Assembly (NCBI GenBank): GCA_000507305.1
Contig: DF239098.1
Coordinates: 62,001-126,000 of the forward strand
Origin: Breviolum minutum Mf 1.05b.01
Lineage: Eukaryota; Sar; Dinophyceae; Suessiales; Symbiodiniaceae
Length of the DNA stretch: 64,000 nt
Direction: 5' to 3'
Part shown: positions 43,672 to 54,928 of the stretch, piece by piece
Position numbering within the stretch: the stretch's first letter is position 1
Layout of the letters: every line of letters begins with the position of its first letter
The notes under the pieces: generated by a model
The model's database searches: none
Told to the model about the DNA's origin: nothing
What the model saw: the letters and a program-made list of their open reading frames with translations, nothing else
Position numbers and translations under genes: made by a program

Positions 43672-45290
43672 GGGGGTTCAATACTCTTCCGCTTAGGTCT
43701 TGAATTCCACACTGAGATATTGGCAAAGCAGTCAGACCGAGGAACCAACAACAATCAAGAGTATTTTGTGATAAGTTCTGGCAACTGAGAGCAACTGACT
43801 GGTAGCCACCTCATCTCTATTTGGAAATTACTATTTAAAACTGAATCCTCCAATGGATGGAAAGGGCTGATAGGCATGTGGAAACTTGGTCAGGCAGACC
43901 CACTGCAGTCCAGCAGCCCTCGTGTGCTTGGGCCAGATGATGAGTCTTGTCGAGCAGCTTTTTGGATGTTGGTAGGGACAACTTTGGGGGCTGAAATATG
44001 CTGAAATGCAAGATTTAGAGACATCAGATATGCAATCCATCATGGCGTTGATCAGAATTTGAAGCCACGGTGATTGAACAGCCCCGGTGAACAGATGTTG
44101 ATAGCCAGTACGAAGAAGCATTGAGCAGTGAACCAGAGAGATTTTCCTTGAGAGAAAATTCCTTGATGGCGCTGACCTGATGGACATTTAAAAGCACGTA
44201 GATTTACGAGGAAAAACCTGAGAAAACATGAAAGTACCTGAAGAGGCCATTCAAAGCAAGCTCTTGGTGAAAGAACCATACGAATGCCAAGATCTACTAT
44301 AACACTATAATAGTGAATAATTCAATTCTCATCAACTCTCTTCAATTTGCACGCAAAGTCACTGAATCGTAAGGAAGAACGGAGCTCCTATTTGGTAGAG
44401 CTTCTTTTGGTTGCAACCGTGCAAGAGCAGAAGGAGAGAACGAGGAAGCAAAAGCCTCAAAGGGACACAGATTTAAACCTTTTCATTGCGACCGCAAAGT
44501 GGAACCGATAAGACTTCCAGTCAACTGTGTCAAGTGTGTGAACTGGGTCAACCGTGTCTGTCGACTGTGTCGGCGCTGGCAACTGGGTCAATTGTTTGAA
44601 AGACAACCACTGGCACCGTTTTCACAACAGTCAAAGTAGGTCTTTGAGATGTCAAGCGGACTGTACCAGTCAAGAGCGCATGAACTCAATGTTTATCACC
44701 AGCGAGATTTTGTAGATTCAAAGTTGGAAAGGTCAAAGGTTGTGTTCTTTAGTTCTGTATGTCTTTCCAAAGATAAAGAGAATATGATATTCGCGATATA
44801 CACGTGTTCCAACCTCCTAGTGGTCTTGGACGTATCAGACCATTTCCCCAAGTACTTGGCGGAATTTCTCAACACCACTGAACCACCGCCAAACATTTCT
44901 GCTGAGGGCATTGGCAACAGCGGTAGCACATCCTACGCATCTCGGCCTCATTTTTATACTACTCTCTTGTGAATTTCTTTCTTGACCATGCAGTTCACCA
45001 AAATCCTTCGCATCCAAATGCTTCCACCTATTTTGTCCACACAGAGTGCATGAGTCCCTAATCCTGCAAGGCGATCTTAAGAGAAACAGCCAGGCATTCA
45101 GTAGCACCCACATTCTTGAAAGGTGGGTGTCCAATACATTTTTCAGGATTGAGCGCATCCAACATCCTCCATATGCTAACAATATCTAATCATCACAAAA
45201 GAGGACTCTTTAACCTTATATGATTTTATTTGACAATGGCAGCCACAACAGGACGTGCTACTGTAAGGCCTCCTCTTGAATGGCTGTTGA
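43672..45290. other. Mostly noncoding; short repeats
   Basis: Bases 44511-44595 hold an imperfect repetition of GTCAACTGTGTC / AACTGGGTCAA. AACTGGGTCAA itself is present twice (44540-44550 and 44581-44591). A weak plus frame lies at 44649-44972 (LNTTEPPPNISAEGIGNSGS) without clear splice sites. Confidence 0.35.
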
Positions 45291-45308
45291 AAAAATGTGA
45301 AGCTTCAG

Positions 45309-45602
45309 AGCCGAGGAAACGGAGAACAAGTCTTAGTCTTGGAGAGGTTAAGGATTCCAGCCCAGAGGACCGGCGAATCCAGCGAAGAACCAGAGATATT
45401 GGATGGTTTGCAATACACAATGCAGAAAGTAAGTGATTCAAGAATGTCTAAGCAAATCAGCATTACAGTTCTTTACTGTTTTTTTCAGGAACAGCTGGTT
45501 GCATACAGCCAAGCTTTGAAGATGCCTGAGCCAAAGTCCTTCCCACCTTTGCGTATGGCCGTCATGCAGTCCCTTTGGCAGACGTCCTTTGTGGGTAAAT
45601 AA
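45309..45602 (+). CDS. Two-exon coding unit, unknown function (45309-45428, 45489-45602)
   Basis: Exon 1 (after GCTTCAG at 45308; the frame opens at 45291) encodes RGNGEQVLVLERLRIPAQRT and EEPEILDGLQYTMQK and ends on a whole codon at a consensus GTAAGT donor. The 60-bp intron ends in a run of T and CAG at 45488. Exon 2, phase 0, encodes EQLVAYSQALKMPEPKSFPP and LRMAVMQSLWQTSFVGK with TAA at 45600-45602. Splice signals are near-ideal. A different frame with ATG at 45236 is also open over exon 1 but would leave the wrong phase for exon 2. Upstream exons are expected because no in-frame start is seen. Confidence 0.6.
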   Translation, partial: SRGNGEQVLVLERLRIPAQRTGESSEEPEILDGLQYTMQKVSDSRMSKQISITVLYCFFQEQLVAYSQALKMPEPKSFPPLRMAVMQSLWQTSFVGK

Positions 45603-46680
45603 TGTACAGAAACAAACAAGTAGCGTCCAAGGTGTGTAAGTCTGATAGTGTTCAAGGCCTAAAAGCGAACAGAATTCATCTCAGATGTCCTTCTTAGATG
45701 TGAGTCTGTGAAGTAGACAGACCATGCACTATCAGATGCCATCAGTGAACGCGGGATTCCAACATCTATATATCATCTTGACCAGGGAAAATGTCTCCGC
45801 TGCTTTGGTGATGATGGCTTGCGGTGCTGCCCCAATTTGGCTTCATGATGCTGTGCGGGTAGGCTGCTTGGCTGTCAAGGATATCTCCAGGAACCGCTGA
45901 AGAATTGGCCTCAAAGGAGAGATACAAGGCTATATGAAGTCTGGAAGATATTGTCAATTGTGTTCATACATATTTGCTCATTGCAGGTTTCGCAGAGATA
46001 CCGAATGAATAGCATTTGCCTGCATTGGGTCAGCTCCAGTGAGACACTGTAACAGATTCAACAATATCACATACGGGTTCGTGTATGTCACTGTTCCCAC
46101 TGTTCATGTGTCCTTTCCCTTCGAGACTTCATGTCATCCCAAGTGACTAAGATGGACTCCACCTTGTAGAATGACTCTCCTGTTGTCGGTGTATCTGAGG
46201 ATCTTTGGAGCTGGTCCATGCACTGCTTCACTTTGATGCAGATCCAGCGAAGCAGGACATTGATTAGGTAGCCATGGTTGATCAGCAGAGTTCACTTGAA
46301 GACTGTCATTAGTTTGGATCAATCTGTCGAGACTGTCAAGAAGTGATTTTGCCCATTTGAATGAACAGCTACAATCAGCTCTAAAAACTATTGCCTGTGG
46401 CTTTTGCAGGAACATATTTGAGAAAGCTCCTTTTTGTGCAAATTCTCATTGGCAACTGATGTTCCATGATCCAAGTGCCACTCCAGGACGCCAATGGCGC
46501 AAGCTCTATAGACACTGCGGTACCTTGTAATTGTAGAGCGGTGGAGTTTGCCAAGGCCAAACATCAGACATATTGAATTGAAGTGCAGGGCTGATGAGCT
46601 CCAACTGCAAATGTTTCATGATGTTCCGTTTAGAGCACTTGGGCTGTTGGATGGCAATTTGTGTGTCTGCATACTTGAAT

Positions 46681-47101
46681 TTACATCCATGCACATTCTG
46701 GGCGACATCTCAGCGACGTTTCTTCGTTGGTAGTGAATTCAAGATTCTTCAAGCAACAAGTTTGCATCAGTTTTTGTGGATTCTCGGCAAACATAATGAT
46801 GGAATCCAAAGCATCTCTTGGATCTCGAGGTTCAGCTCGGCAGTCCGATGGAAATTGTGGAGATCCTCAGGCGCGGGTCACGGTCTTCATGAAACCTCGG
46901 GCTTGTGGAATATTTCCGAAATGTCAAAAACATCCAAAAAACCCATAAATTGTGGGATAATTACTGGTGCAGAAACCACCAACAGTACGAGATATCCCAT
47001 CATGATTTGGCCCAATCGTAGTGTCGCTTTGGCATGTTCGATCATGTTCGGTATCAGGCAGAATGTGCACAAGACTCGCAGAGTGTCCGAAAGTGCCTTG
47101 T
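46681..47101 (-). CDS. Minus-strand exon candidates with a hydrophobic segment (46681-46835, 46896-47101)
   Basis: On the minus strand, after CTGTCTGACTCAG, the block 47101-46896 encodes KALSDTLRVLCTFCLIPNMI, then a hydrophobic run (IMMGYLVLLVVSAPVIIPQF) and FDISEIFHKPE before GTTTCA. A second block (46835-46681, after CTGCCGAG) encodes RDALDSIIMFAENPQKLMQT and LEFTTNEETSLRCRPECAW to a stop. The two do not join in phase with the sites noted, and a 181-codon plus-strand frame overlaps. Treated as a probable minus-strand membrane protein fragment. Confidence 0.35.
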
Positions 47102-47297
47102 CTGAGTCAGACAGGAAAGGACTCTTTTTCCGGAGATGAACTCTTCAGTAGCAGCAAATCACATCGGTTGTTCTACAGTTGGTGGCTGCTAAGGCACCAT
47201 TCCTCCTGGAAGGAAGTATAGTGTGGCATCTGCAATTTCTATCGTTTCGCTGCCGGCAGCTTAGTTCCTATTCCAGCACTCGGCTTCCACCATCCTG

Positions 47298-47543
47298 GTG
47301 CACTTGCAGCCTGGCCTTTACAACTTTACTCGCTATGCTCTAAGGATGAAGGAACCGCGATCACCCAGCAGTCGGAGCTTGTCATTTCTGCGCAGTAGAA
47401 GCCCAAAGAGCAGCCCGGAGGAGGTGCATCTTTCGTTCTGTGTACCTGCCACCTCGACCGAAATGTTTCTTGCTCCATGGCTGTCAAACTCAAGATGCTT
47501 CAAAAACTGCTTTGACCTGGAGAATCAGCTAAAACTCTTCTGA
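47298..47543 (+). CDS. Arg/Ser-rich plus-strand exon candidate
   Basis: The frame encodes MKEPRSPSSRSLSFLRSRSP and SSPEEVHLSFCVPATSTEMF, open to TGA at 47541-47543. SP/SR-rich stretches are common in cytosolic termini of channels, and the voltage-sensor exons lie downstream on the same strand, so it could be an N-terminal exon of that gene (inference). A weak exon at about 47895-47980 (AKCRKVFETNAFQSLGKVTL, donor GTGTGA) lies between. Confidence 0.3.
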   Translation: MHLQPGLYNFTRYALRMKEPRSPSSRSLSFLRSRSPKSSPEEVHLSFCVPATSTEMFLAPWLSNSRCFKNCFDLENQLKLF

Positions 47544-47999
47544 ACAGCTTCTTTACTTGATAATTATCCATTTGGCCATTCGTATCTAATCTACAGTGCT
47601 CTAATTTTAGTCAAATCTGCTGCTTGACGTTGGGGAATCAACTTGTCAGGACAGCTCAGAGGACTCCAGCGAGAGTTTCTTGGCAGGATGCCTTAGAGTC
47701 TGATAGGCTTTTGGAGTCTGAAACAGATCCTTTGGTACTAGCCTAGCGGTCTGAATATGTCTGAATCGTTTGTTCGACATACTGACATACTTTCCAAGTT
47801 TTTCAAACACCGTTCCACTAGAGCTGGCTGAAGTGAATTGTGACCAAGCTAGCATCCATGCTTTTGCTTCAGGAAGTTATTGGTGGGTTCCAATGTTCGA
47901 GTACATCTCTGCAAAATGCCGCAAAGTGTTTGAAACCAATGCTTTTCAGTCACTTGGCAAGGTGACCTTGAACATGGTGTGATGGCAACATATGATTTG

Positions 48000-48001
<2 letters not shown>

Positions 48002-48058
<57 letters not shown>
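48002..48058. repeat. (GAT)19 microsatellite
   Basis: Nineteen uninterrupted GAT units lie 54 bases upstream of the first voltage-sensor exon, presumably in its intron. In other frames it would read poly-Asp, poly-Met or, on the minus strand, poly-His; no coding use is implied. Confidence 0.95.
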
Positions 48059-48112
48059 CTAATGATCTATAATCTTGTATGATGTCAGTGCACCTTTTCA
48101 AGCAGATGTCAG

Positions 48113-49890
48113 GGAATAGCTTTGAAGATTTTGGAACGTTTGAATCGTCAATTGCACTGAGGTGTACCACCTTCCTGGTTCTGTTCATGGCTCTATACTT
48201 GCCAGACATTTATGTCATCACAGACTCTGACTACACGAGCTTAGACGCTGAGATCACGATGATTTTTTGAATGGCCTCCTTCAAACTGTTTCTATTGATT
48301 TTTGATAGTATAGTCCAGAAAGAGAAGAGCTTTTGATTATCATTTCCTTCTGGCCTGCATCTTCGATTTTTGCTATTTTCATCTATTTTCTTTGTGATCT
48401 GGAGGAACCCACAGAGATCTTGAATGAAAATCAACCAAGATTAGCTTGAGATTCTGAGACCAATCGGACGAATCCATTCTGCGTCCATGGCTGGAGCCGC
48501 CGAGGATGTCCTTTTGACACTCATCTTCCTGTTTTTCTCTACAGACTGCATCATGCAGGTGTGATTTATGATTTGTAGATATTTGTACCTTGATGTTGCT
48601 GCAATGTATTGCAAGAAGATGTTTCCGTGGACCGATCGTGTGACGTTCTGCAGTTCTGCATCCAGTTTTCAGCTTCTGCAGGTGGTCGGCTTTGGAAAGA
48701 CCTACATGCGACTGGACTCTGCATTGGTTGTTTTGATTTTGAATGATGGGAATGTGATGCAATTGCAAATATCAGTAGCGTATAGTACAGCGCCCATATC
48801 AACATCTCAACAATATCGCATTTTATCCTTCATCTGATATTTGAAGATATGAATGTTCAGTTGACAAATAGAATCGTTTGTTTATAGTGTTTAGTATCTC
48901 AGTATCTCTGTTCCTATCATTTTCCCTACTTTAAAGGTGTGACGGAAGAGGCACCGAGGCTACAAGGACAGTTCTTTTTTCAGCAGGCTGCATGTGAGGC
49001 TGCAAACCTTCACGTCAGTCATTTTTAATCATCTCTTTGCACTCTATATGATATACAACATAAATGATACATTAGACTCATTATACATATATTCTATACG
49101 TTTTTTGAAAGAGGAAGGATCTGCAGTCAGCATGTGCTCCGATTGAGTTTCTCCTTTTTCTTCATCATGGACATTGTTGGCACAGCGTCCCTCCTGGTCG
49201 AATTCTCAATTGTAAAGAGACAGATGTCAGAGACGCTTGGCTCCAGCCGCATGAAACATCATGAGATTCAATATTTGCGACATCGATGATATGCAAGAAT
49301 GCAGCCAGTATACGTAGACAGTGTTTGGGTTTGGCGACTTGACCAATTCTAAAATCTTTAAAGATCAATTTATGGCATAAAAGAGGTGGCTGTGAGAAGA
49401 TTGCATGACTTTTCACCAACCGGGTACAAACTAGAGATGCTTGATCTTTCATGATGATTCCAAGCTTTCGTTTTGGGTGTGCCTTTGCAGCGTGAGCCAG
49501 ATGATGTCCACTTCACCAACTGCATGGTCCTCATCCATATCGTTTTTGCAATCACCTCATTTCCATCAATTTCCGAGAAATCAATGACAGTGCAGTTATA
49601 GAATGTTACATACACATTGCGTTCGTTGAAGAATTCTAAGTCTAAACTCCTTCTGACGGGCAGACCCAAAGCTTCGGCACGTTTTACGAAGCAATGTCAC
49701 TCTGCCGCCCAGGAACAACCTGACTCAAAACTCAGTGGTGATGCGTGCCACGCGAGCTGCCAAAATCGGTGCGCGTGCAGGGCGCTTGACACGGCTGGTG
49801 AAATTGATCCCCGTCAGCAGGAATCGGGGATTTGAACAGGCTGTGGCTGTTGCTGAAAAATCTCCTTTGGATGTTCTGGCTCTTGAGACA
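48113..49890 (+). CDS. Voltage-gated cation channel, S1-S4 voltage-sensor exons
   Basis: Assembled exons: 48113-48246 (S1: LRCTTFLVLFMALYLPDIYV then TSLD), 48505-48558 (S2: VLLTLIFLFFSTDCIMQ), 48682-48707 (VVGFGKTY), 49148-49225 (S3: FSFFFIMDIVGTASLLVEFS), and from 49713 (S4: VVMRATRAAKIGARAGRLTR then LVKLI). The S4 carries regularly spaced Arg/Lys as in voltage sensors, and S3 has the expected Asp. Two junctions need GC donors (48247, 48708); the others use GTGTGA (48559) and GTCAGA (49226). All phases then agree. This architecture matches ion-transport-domain proteins expanded in dinoflagellates (from memory of the family, not a search). The last exon frame runs to TAG 49891-49893 but probably ends earlier, for example at GTCAGC after LVKLIP. 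Pore exons should lie downstream. Confidence 0.75.
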
Positions 49891-50174
49891 TAGGGAAAGC
49901 ACCAGAAGCACATGATTGAAAGATACTTTGTCTCTCTTACACCATACCGAAGCAATAATTCCCTGTCGTAATTTATTGCTGCTTTTCGCACTGCACAGAA
50001 CCACATGCAACCGAGGATGAGATTCCTTCCATTCCTGAGGAAGCGCAAGCAAGTGGTATCTTGAAGCAGGAGCAATCCCTGATCCCAAACCCAAATTACA
50101 CTAATGTAACAGCCAGCTAAAAACCACAGTATGCAGCGAGACACTACTTTTTGGCTTACTCTTGAAAGCAAGAG

Positions 50175-50885
50175 GTGATCAACTTCGTTGTTAGAAAAAC
50201 CTCAGCAGCTGGAATGAGATTCATTACTCGTAGCTGGATTTGTATGTTTGTAGCTCTTATCTATTCATCCCACTCAGCTTTCACTTTTCAAAAAGTGCAT
50301 TCTTCCCGTTGGTTTGAACAAGACAAGAGCATTTGCAATGGTGTGCTTCAGACTTTGTCCCAAGTAAGTCTAAGTCTTGTTTGGAACAAAACCCATAGAC
50401 ATTGCCTCCCTTACTGTTTGCACTCCACTTTAGCAGAGGGGCACTATCCAACTGAGGCAGAGGAGAGCACGGCAAAGGCGGCGTTTTTCCTTGGTTTTCC
50501 CATTTCCTGATAATGCTACCATGCCAGACAAGTTGGCAATGCAGCCAATCCCTCACTCATTTTTTCCTCATTCATTGTCTATTATGTGTTTGGGACATTT
50601 GACATTTGGTACACTCAGAGTCTGGATTCATCTCGGCTTTTCCCTGAGCTGACGGTCAACCTCAACCGACAAGTCGAGTCAAAAATCATCAAAAATCCTT
50701 TCTGGGCGACAGGTGATCAGCTCAAGACTCATCTCCAGAGTGTCTTCGATTGTGGCATGTCTTATCATCTTCTCTGTGCAGGCAGACGGGCACCCCAAAA
50801 GGGGCAAAGGGGAAGGAGCTTGAACAGCTTTCAGCGGGACAGCAGACTGTGAAAAGAAATTTCTATACCTGGCGTTTCCGCGAAG
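50175..50885 (+). CDS. Probable downstream exons of the voltage-gated channel
   Basis: The block 50175-50369 (NFVVRKTSAAGMRFITRSWI, CMFVALIYSSHSAFTF) ends on a whole codon at a consensus GTAAGT donor (50370). The block at about 50570-50711 (FIVYYVFGTFDIWYTQSLDS, RLFPELTVNLNRQVESKI) reaches a GTGATC donor. The block from 50793, after TCTTCTCTGTGCAG, encodes GTPKGAKGKELEQLSAGQQT and KRNFYTWRFREELSH to TGA near 50893. They share strand with the voltage sensor and have good splice sites, but membership in the same gene and the pore sequence are not demonstrated. Confidence 0.4.
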
Positions 50886-51191
50886 AACTGAGTCACTGAG
50901 GGAGGGACATCTTTTCCGGAGCTCTGTACTGTTATCAGGTGTAGTTCATTCCATCGAGAATGTACGACCAATGGTGTTAGAACGAGAACTGACAGCATCT
51001 GCAACGGACGGGGATACGGAGCTCAAAAGACCAGCAAATACTTCGAGAGAATTGATCCATATGGCATCCTGTGAAGGTACTGCCTTTGCCAGGGACCTTG
51101 TCTATGCCCGCGCAGGAGAAATTCTGTTTGCCTGTTTCTTTGATTCCTAGTCATTGCATAGAAGACTACGCAATTACCGCTTTTGGTTGGG

Positions 51192-51464
51192 GAGTGGATC
51201 AATTGCCAAGATCTTTCTATCTCTGATTCCAGCCAGGGCCATAGGTCGCTTGCAGACATGGGCAGATTCTTGAAGATGTTTGGAAGTTATCACGGAAAGA
51301 CCTCAAAAATGACATTTATTCCCTTGTGGCCACCTGTCACACGTAAACGTCAGCCATTTTTTTCGGCCGATTTTCAGGACTTCTCCATCCAAATGTGGAC
51401 AGAGCATCTCAGAGGATCATTGGAGGCCAGACGATTCTGGGAATATCTTCCACAAATGTCATGA
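51192..51464 (+). CDS. Exon candidate, same strand as the channel
   Basis: After ATTGCCAAG the frame encodes DLSISDSSQGHRSLADMGRF and LKMFGSYHGKTSKMTF, open to TGA at 51462-51464. It could be a further exon of the channel gene or a separate gene. No domain recognised. Confidence 0.3.
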   Translation, partial: EWINCQDLSISDSSQGHRSLADMGRFLKMFGSYHGKTSKMTFIPLWPPVTRKRQPFFSADFQDFSIQMWTEHLRGSLEARRFWEYLPQMS

Positions 51465-52118
51465 AATTTCCAGAAGGAAAAAAAGCGTTTTCTAGCATGA
51501 GTTTGCAACATAAACCCACAAAAAGCTGCTTGTAGAACGCAGAGCTTACCAAAACAAGTGCCACGTCCAAGGGCATCCCAAATTGAAAGTCGATGAAATC
51601 AGTCAAAATGGGTTTCTTCAAACAGCACTTCTTGCTAAGCGCATTTTTTTCTTCAATTGAAACATCATCGTTTTGACTTTGTGTTCTTTGATGGACAAGC
51701 CAAAGTGCATTCGGTATGAACTAGCGAGCAGACCTGGCAGGCTGGAGATGACTTAGCAGTCGTCAATGACCTTGTCTCTGCATTTCGAGAGACTCGGCTT
51801 CGGTGATGATTGGAGAAGTCACAGCGAAGCTCCTGGAGGTATTTGTTCAGTGAGCCTGTCAGAGGAAGCCAGAATCAGAGTAAACAATCGAAAACAAACA
51901 CAGGGAAGTCTTGTTTGTGGATTGAGAATTGGAGGGTGGAGAGAATTTTGATTTTCAGTGGTCCCATACAGCTACGAGGTCAGCATGATAGGCCAAAGTG
52001 AATTCTACAAGGCTACCAAGACAACAGCAGTCTCTCGTTATGTATGAACAATACTCTTGATACTTGTTGAGCATTGGCCAGAGTCACTTGACCTGCAAGA
52101 TTGTTATCTAGTACTCGT

Positions 52119-52215
52119 ATCATCATCATTATCAGCATCATCATCATCATCATTATTATTATTATTATCATTATGTACTACTATGACGTATTATTACTAT
52201 TATCATTATTATTGT
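52119..52215. repeat. Compound CAT/ATT microsatellite
   Basis: Runs of CAT, ATT and mixed trinucleotides (TCATCATCATCATCATTATT and continuation) with interruptions. Confidence 0.9.
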
Positions 52216-52271
52216 TGTTTTGATACCTTGTACTGGTAACACCTCTGCGTGCTAAAAAGACTTGCTGCCAC

Positions 52272-52544
52272 ATGCTTTCAACTGAGGCCTTCTACGACTC
52301 CAGAACCACGTACCAGCCCTACTCCTTCCTCAATGGCACACAGGTGGGGGCCTTCGAATACAACCGAGCCAGCTGGATCCCAGATATGCAGGAACTCTGT
52401 ATTGAATATTGGAAAGAAGCAAGCTTGTATCTGCACAACAGTAACAAGGGTACAATGGATAGCTGGCTGCTGGCTGGTCTGGTCATACTACCTACATACC
52501 TTTTTGTTTGCCACAACCTAGTTGCAATGGATTTGTACACCTGA
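52272..52544 (+). CDS. Open frame with Met start, unknown protein
   Basis: ATG at 52272 opens 90 codons: AFYDSRTTYQPYSFLNGTQV, EYNRASWIPDMQELCIEYWK and a hydrophobic end (WLLAGLVILPTYLFVCHNLV), TGA at 52542-52544. A block at 52798-52858 (after CCTCTGCAG, donor GTATGA; IQYGPAVVLFDFSHQVHLEA) may be a further exon. Function unknown. Confidence 0.4.
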   Translation: MLSTEAFYDSRTTYQPYSFLNGTQVGAFEYNRASWIPDMQELCIEYWKEASLYLHNSNKGTMDSWLLAGLVILPTYLFVCHNLVAMDLYT

Positions 52545-52878
52545 AGATTTCTGAATTATGTATGAAGGGTATGACATCAGTATCATCTATGAAGATGCTT
52601 CGGAGGTTCTGTGGCAGCGGCGAGGTCCAGCTTTGGAGGATCGAAGTATGAGGACCTGGCATAATGACATGAACGTTTGAACATGAGTAACATGAGCATA
52701 GCAGGTATAGCATGCACGATCTTTACTTAATGGATCCACATGGTAAACCCACCTTAAAACTGCATGTCTTGTTCTTGTTGACTTCAAACCTCTGCAGGAT
52801 CCAATACGGACCTGCTGTTGTATTATTTGACTTTAGCCATCAAGTCCATTTGGAAGCCGGTATGAACATGATAGTCAC

Positions 52879-53139
52879 TTGGAGGCATGCAGGCTGCCAG
52901 CACTCGGTCAAACATACCCAGGTACAACTGTCAATGTGTTTGTGTTTGCGTGGAAATATCCCGTCCATGTCAGGAATACAGCTATCGAACATTTTTTGGA
53001 GTTTGTATTTCTCGACTTTTGTTACTACTTTAATTTGTGGTGCACGCTCATCTTGGTGCCGAAGGCCCTAGATCATCAAAATTACATCTACAAAGGGAGA
53101 GCCACCCTGATTTCAGATAGAACAAACATCAGTTCTTAG
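52879..53139 (+). CDS. Open frame, possibly membrane-associated
   Basis: The frame encodes PGTTVNVFVFAWKYPVHVRN, an aromatic-rich segment (HFLEFVFLDFCYYFNLWCTL) and a basic end to TAG at 53137-53139. It follows the block at 52798-52858 on the same strand. Weak evidence. Confidence 0.3.
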   Translation: MEACRLPALGQTYPGTTVNVFVFAWKYPVHVRNTAIEHFLEFVFLDFCYYFNLWCTLILVPKALDHQNYIYKGRATLISDRTNISS

Positions 53140-53432
53140 CAACTCCCGGTCAAGTACTTGTTGAGCTACAGCGCAGGATTCGTTGTATGTCATCAGGATT
53201 CAAAGGGAAGAACAGCTTAGATCTACTTGGACGATGGGACAGCTCCACTGGAAAACAATGGTCCTTTTTCTCGGTCTGTAGCATCCAACTCCCTTTCAAA
53301 TCATGTCGTTGGTTGAGGTGATCACCTTGACGATACTCTTGAGCTTTGGCTGGCAACAGGATGGAACATGTGGACTGCTTGACACCGTCAAGAATTGAAA
53401 TCAGAGCTGATCGGCGACGGGTTTTCTTTGTG

Positions 53433-53472
53433 GGTATAACATGGTATAACATGGTATAACATGGTATAACAT
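53433..53472. repeat. 10-bp tandem repeat ATGGTATAAC
   Basis: Four near-perfect head-to-tail copies of ATGGTATAAC, the first lacking its first two bases. Confidence 0.95.
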
Positions 53473-53831
53473 CATACTCTTTCCATTTCCCTTCTTAACT
53501 TAGACTTGGTGACAACTCACAAGTGCTTCATGCGGAGACATCTCAAAGTTACTGAGGATGGTGACGTTCTCGCTTTTGATCTCCAGAGCTGTTTCCAAGC
53601 ACGCGCTGACACCGCTGGAAATCTTGCTACTGAAAGTCAGGCCCATGCAGTTGACATGCTGCAGCCAGCTGGATGTTTACATGAAACAACATAACAAGAA
53701 CCAAGCCTGCAGATAGTTGTGCCATGTTGTGCCTGATTATGTCTTTCACACTCCTGGAAGACTCACACATGCTTCAAACGATCAAACCTGGATTCAGCAA
53801 CTTAAAAACCGCCGGATTTAAACAGCCAGTA

Positions 53832-54053
53832 CAAAGGTCCATCACTGTCTGGTGTGTTTGGAGGGTTGAGAGCATGCATAACTTTTAGGATAGGGTCAGG
53901 GTGGGGTGGGGTGAGTTGCGAGCGTACTTGTTTTGATTGCCCCATGTTGCACCTGTCACGACCATCCTTACACATGTACCATGTGGCACCAGTCGATTCC
54001 GCGATTCCAAAGCTCTGTCAGTGTTTGGTGTGTGGAGGGTTGACAACATGCAT
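53832..54053. repeat. Diverged direct repeat pair about 176 bp apart
   Basis: CAAAGGTCCATCACTGTCTG and the following GTGTGTTTGGAGGGTTGAGA (53832-53880) recur as CAAAGCTCTGTCAGTGTTTG and GTGTGTGGAGGGTTGACA (54008-54053). The match is imperfect and gapped. Confidence 0.7.
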
Positions 54054-54180
54054 TTCTTTGTGGGTCGGTAAAGATTTTCCGCTACACCTACTTTTTTTAA
54101 TTTCAGAGATGTTTCAGAGACAGGATGTTTAACAATGTGTCCTAGTTGTTGAACCCGTCTTTCTTAGGTTGACTATATAA

Positions 54181-54316
54181 GTTGATGAATTTAAATTGAC
54201 AAATCCTGGTTGTTGACGAACCGGTCGGTCAAGTTGACGAACCCAAGTTGACGAATCCGCCTTTCCTAGTTGAGGAAGTGCAGTGGAAGAATCCATGCTT
54301 TTAGTTGAAGAATTCG
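54181..54316. repeat. Imperfect tandem repetition around AGTTGACGAAYCC
   Basis: GTTGATGAAT, TGTTGACGAACC, AAGTTGACGAACCC, AAGTTGACGAATCC, TAGTTGAGGAAG and TAGTTGAAGAATTC follow each other. On the minus strand the repetition yields recurrent Ser-Ser-Thr in an open frame (54129-54455), probably incidental. Confidence 0.7.
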
Positions 54317-54734
54317 CTCTTGACAGCTTCAAGCCTTTGGATTGCGATTTCGATGAAGTGATTTTTAAGGATGAAAACACGGAATCGAACAGAGAGTCAA
54401 ATTGTCTGGGAGCAAAGTGACCAGCTTCTTGCAGCAGGAAGATCGGACGACTCATCTGGTTGCAAGTCGAATCCCTTCAGGTGCATTTCAGACTCTTGAC
54501 TCAATTGGAGACACCTGTTGCCCAGTCTGCAACACTCATCTTCATTCTATGCCGGTGTTAATGTAGCTTTGCATCCGCAGTCCTTGCCTTTTCCCTGCGA
54601 GTGTCCCTGACGCTTAGGCAATGGGAAAAACAAGAGTGCCAACAACGACTTCAAAGATGAGGATGAGACAGCAGCTTGATATGCAAGAGATGGAAGCTGA
54701 TGGGAGTCCACATTCTACGTGTCAGGATTCCAAA

Positions 54735-54928
54735 TGATTCAACAGTGGGAGTCAGGCAACCTTACGAGAGGTTACTGTGAAAGGGCCGATTTAGTTTGGT
54801 TTGTCTTGTGGACATTCACGTATATTGATCCATGGCTTTTGAATCTGTTGATCCTGTTGCATTTGAAGGTACTGTTGCGCGAAGTCTTGGGCAAGATTGG
54901 CGTCCTCAGCGCCATCAAGACGCTTTGA
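54735..54928 (+). CDS. C-terminal membrane exon candidate
   Basis: After ATTCAACAG the frame encodes GNLTRGYCERADLVWFVLWT and a long hydrophobic helix (YIDPWLLNLLILLHLKVLL), then a basic end and TGA at 54926-54928. Likely one to two TM segments; family unknown. Confidence 0.4.

Noticed and set aside
46594..47139. 181-codon plus-strand open frame
   Set aside because: Trp/Cys/His-rich, irregular composition; the minus strand over the same bases is more protein-like and has a good acceptor.
47946..48209. Minus-strand poly-His frame
   Set aside because: Produced by the GAT microsatellite.
48379..48768. 130-codon minus-strand frame
   Set aside because: Antisense to the S2 and S2-S3 linker exons of the voltage-gated channel.
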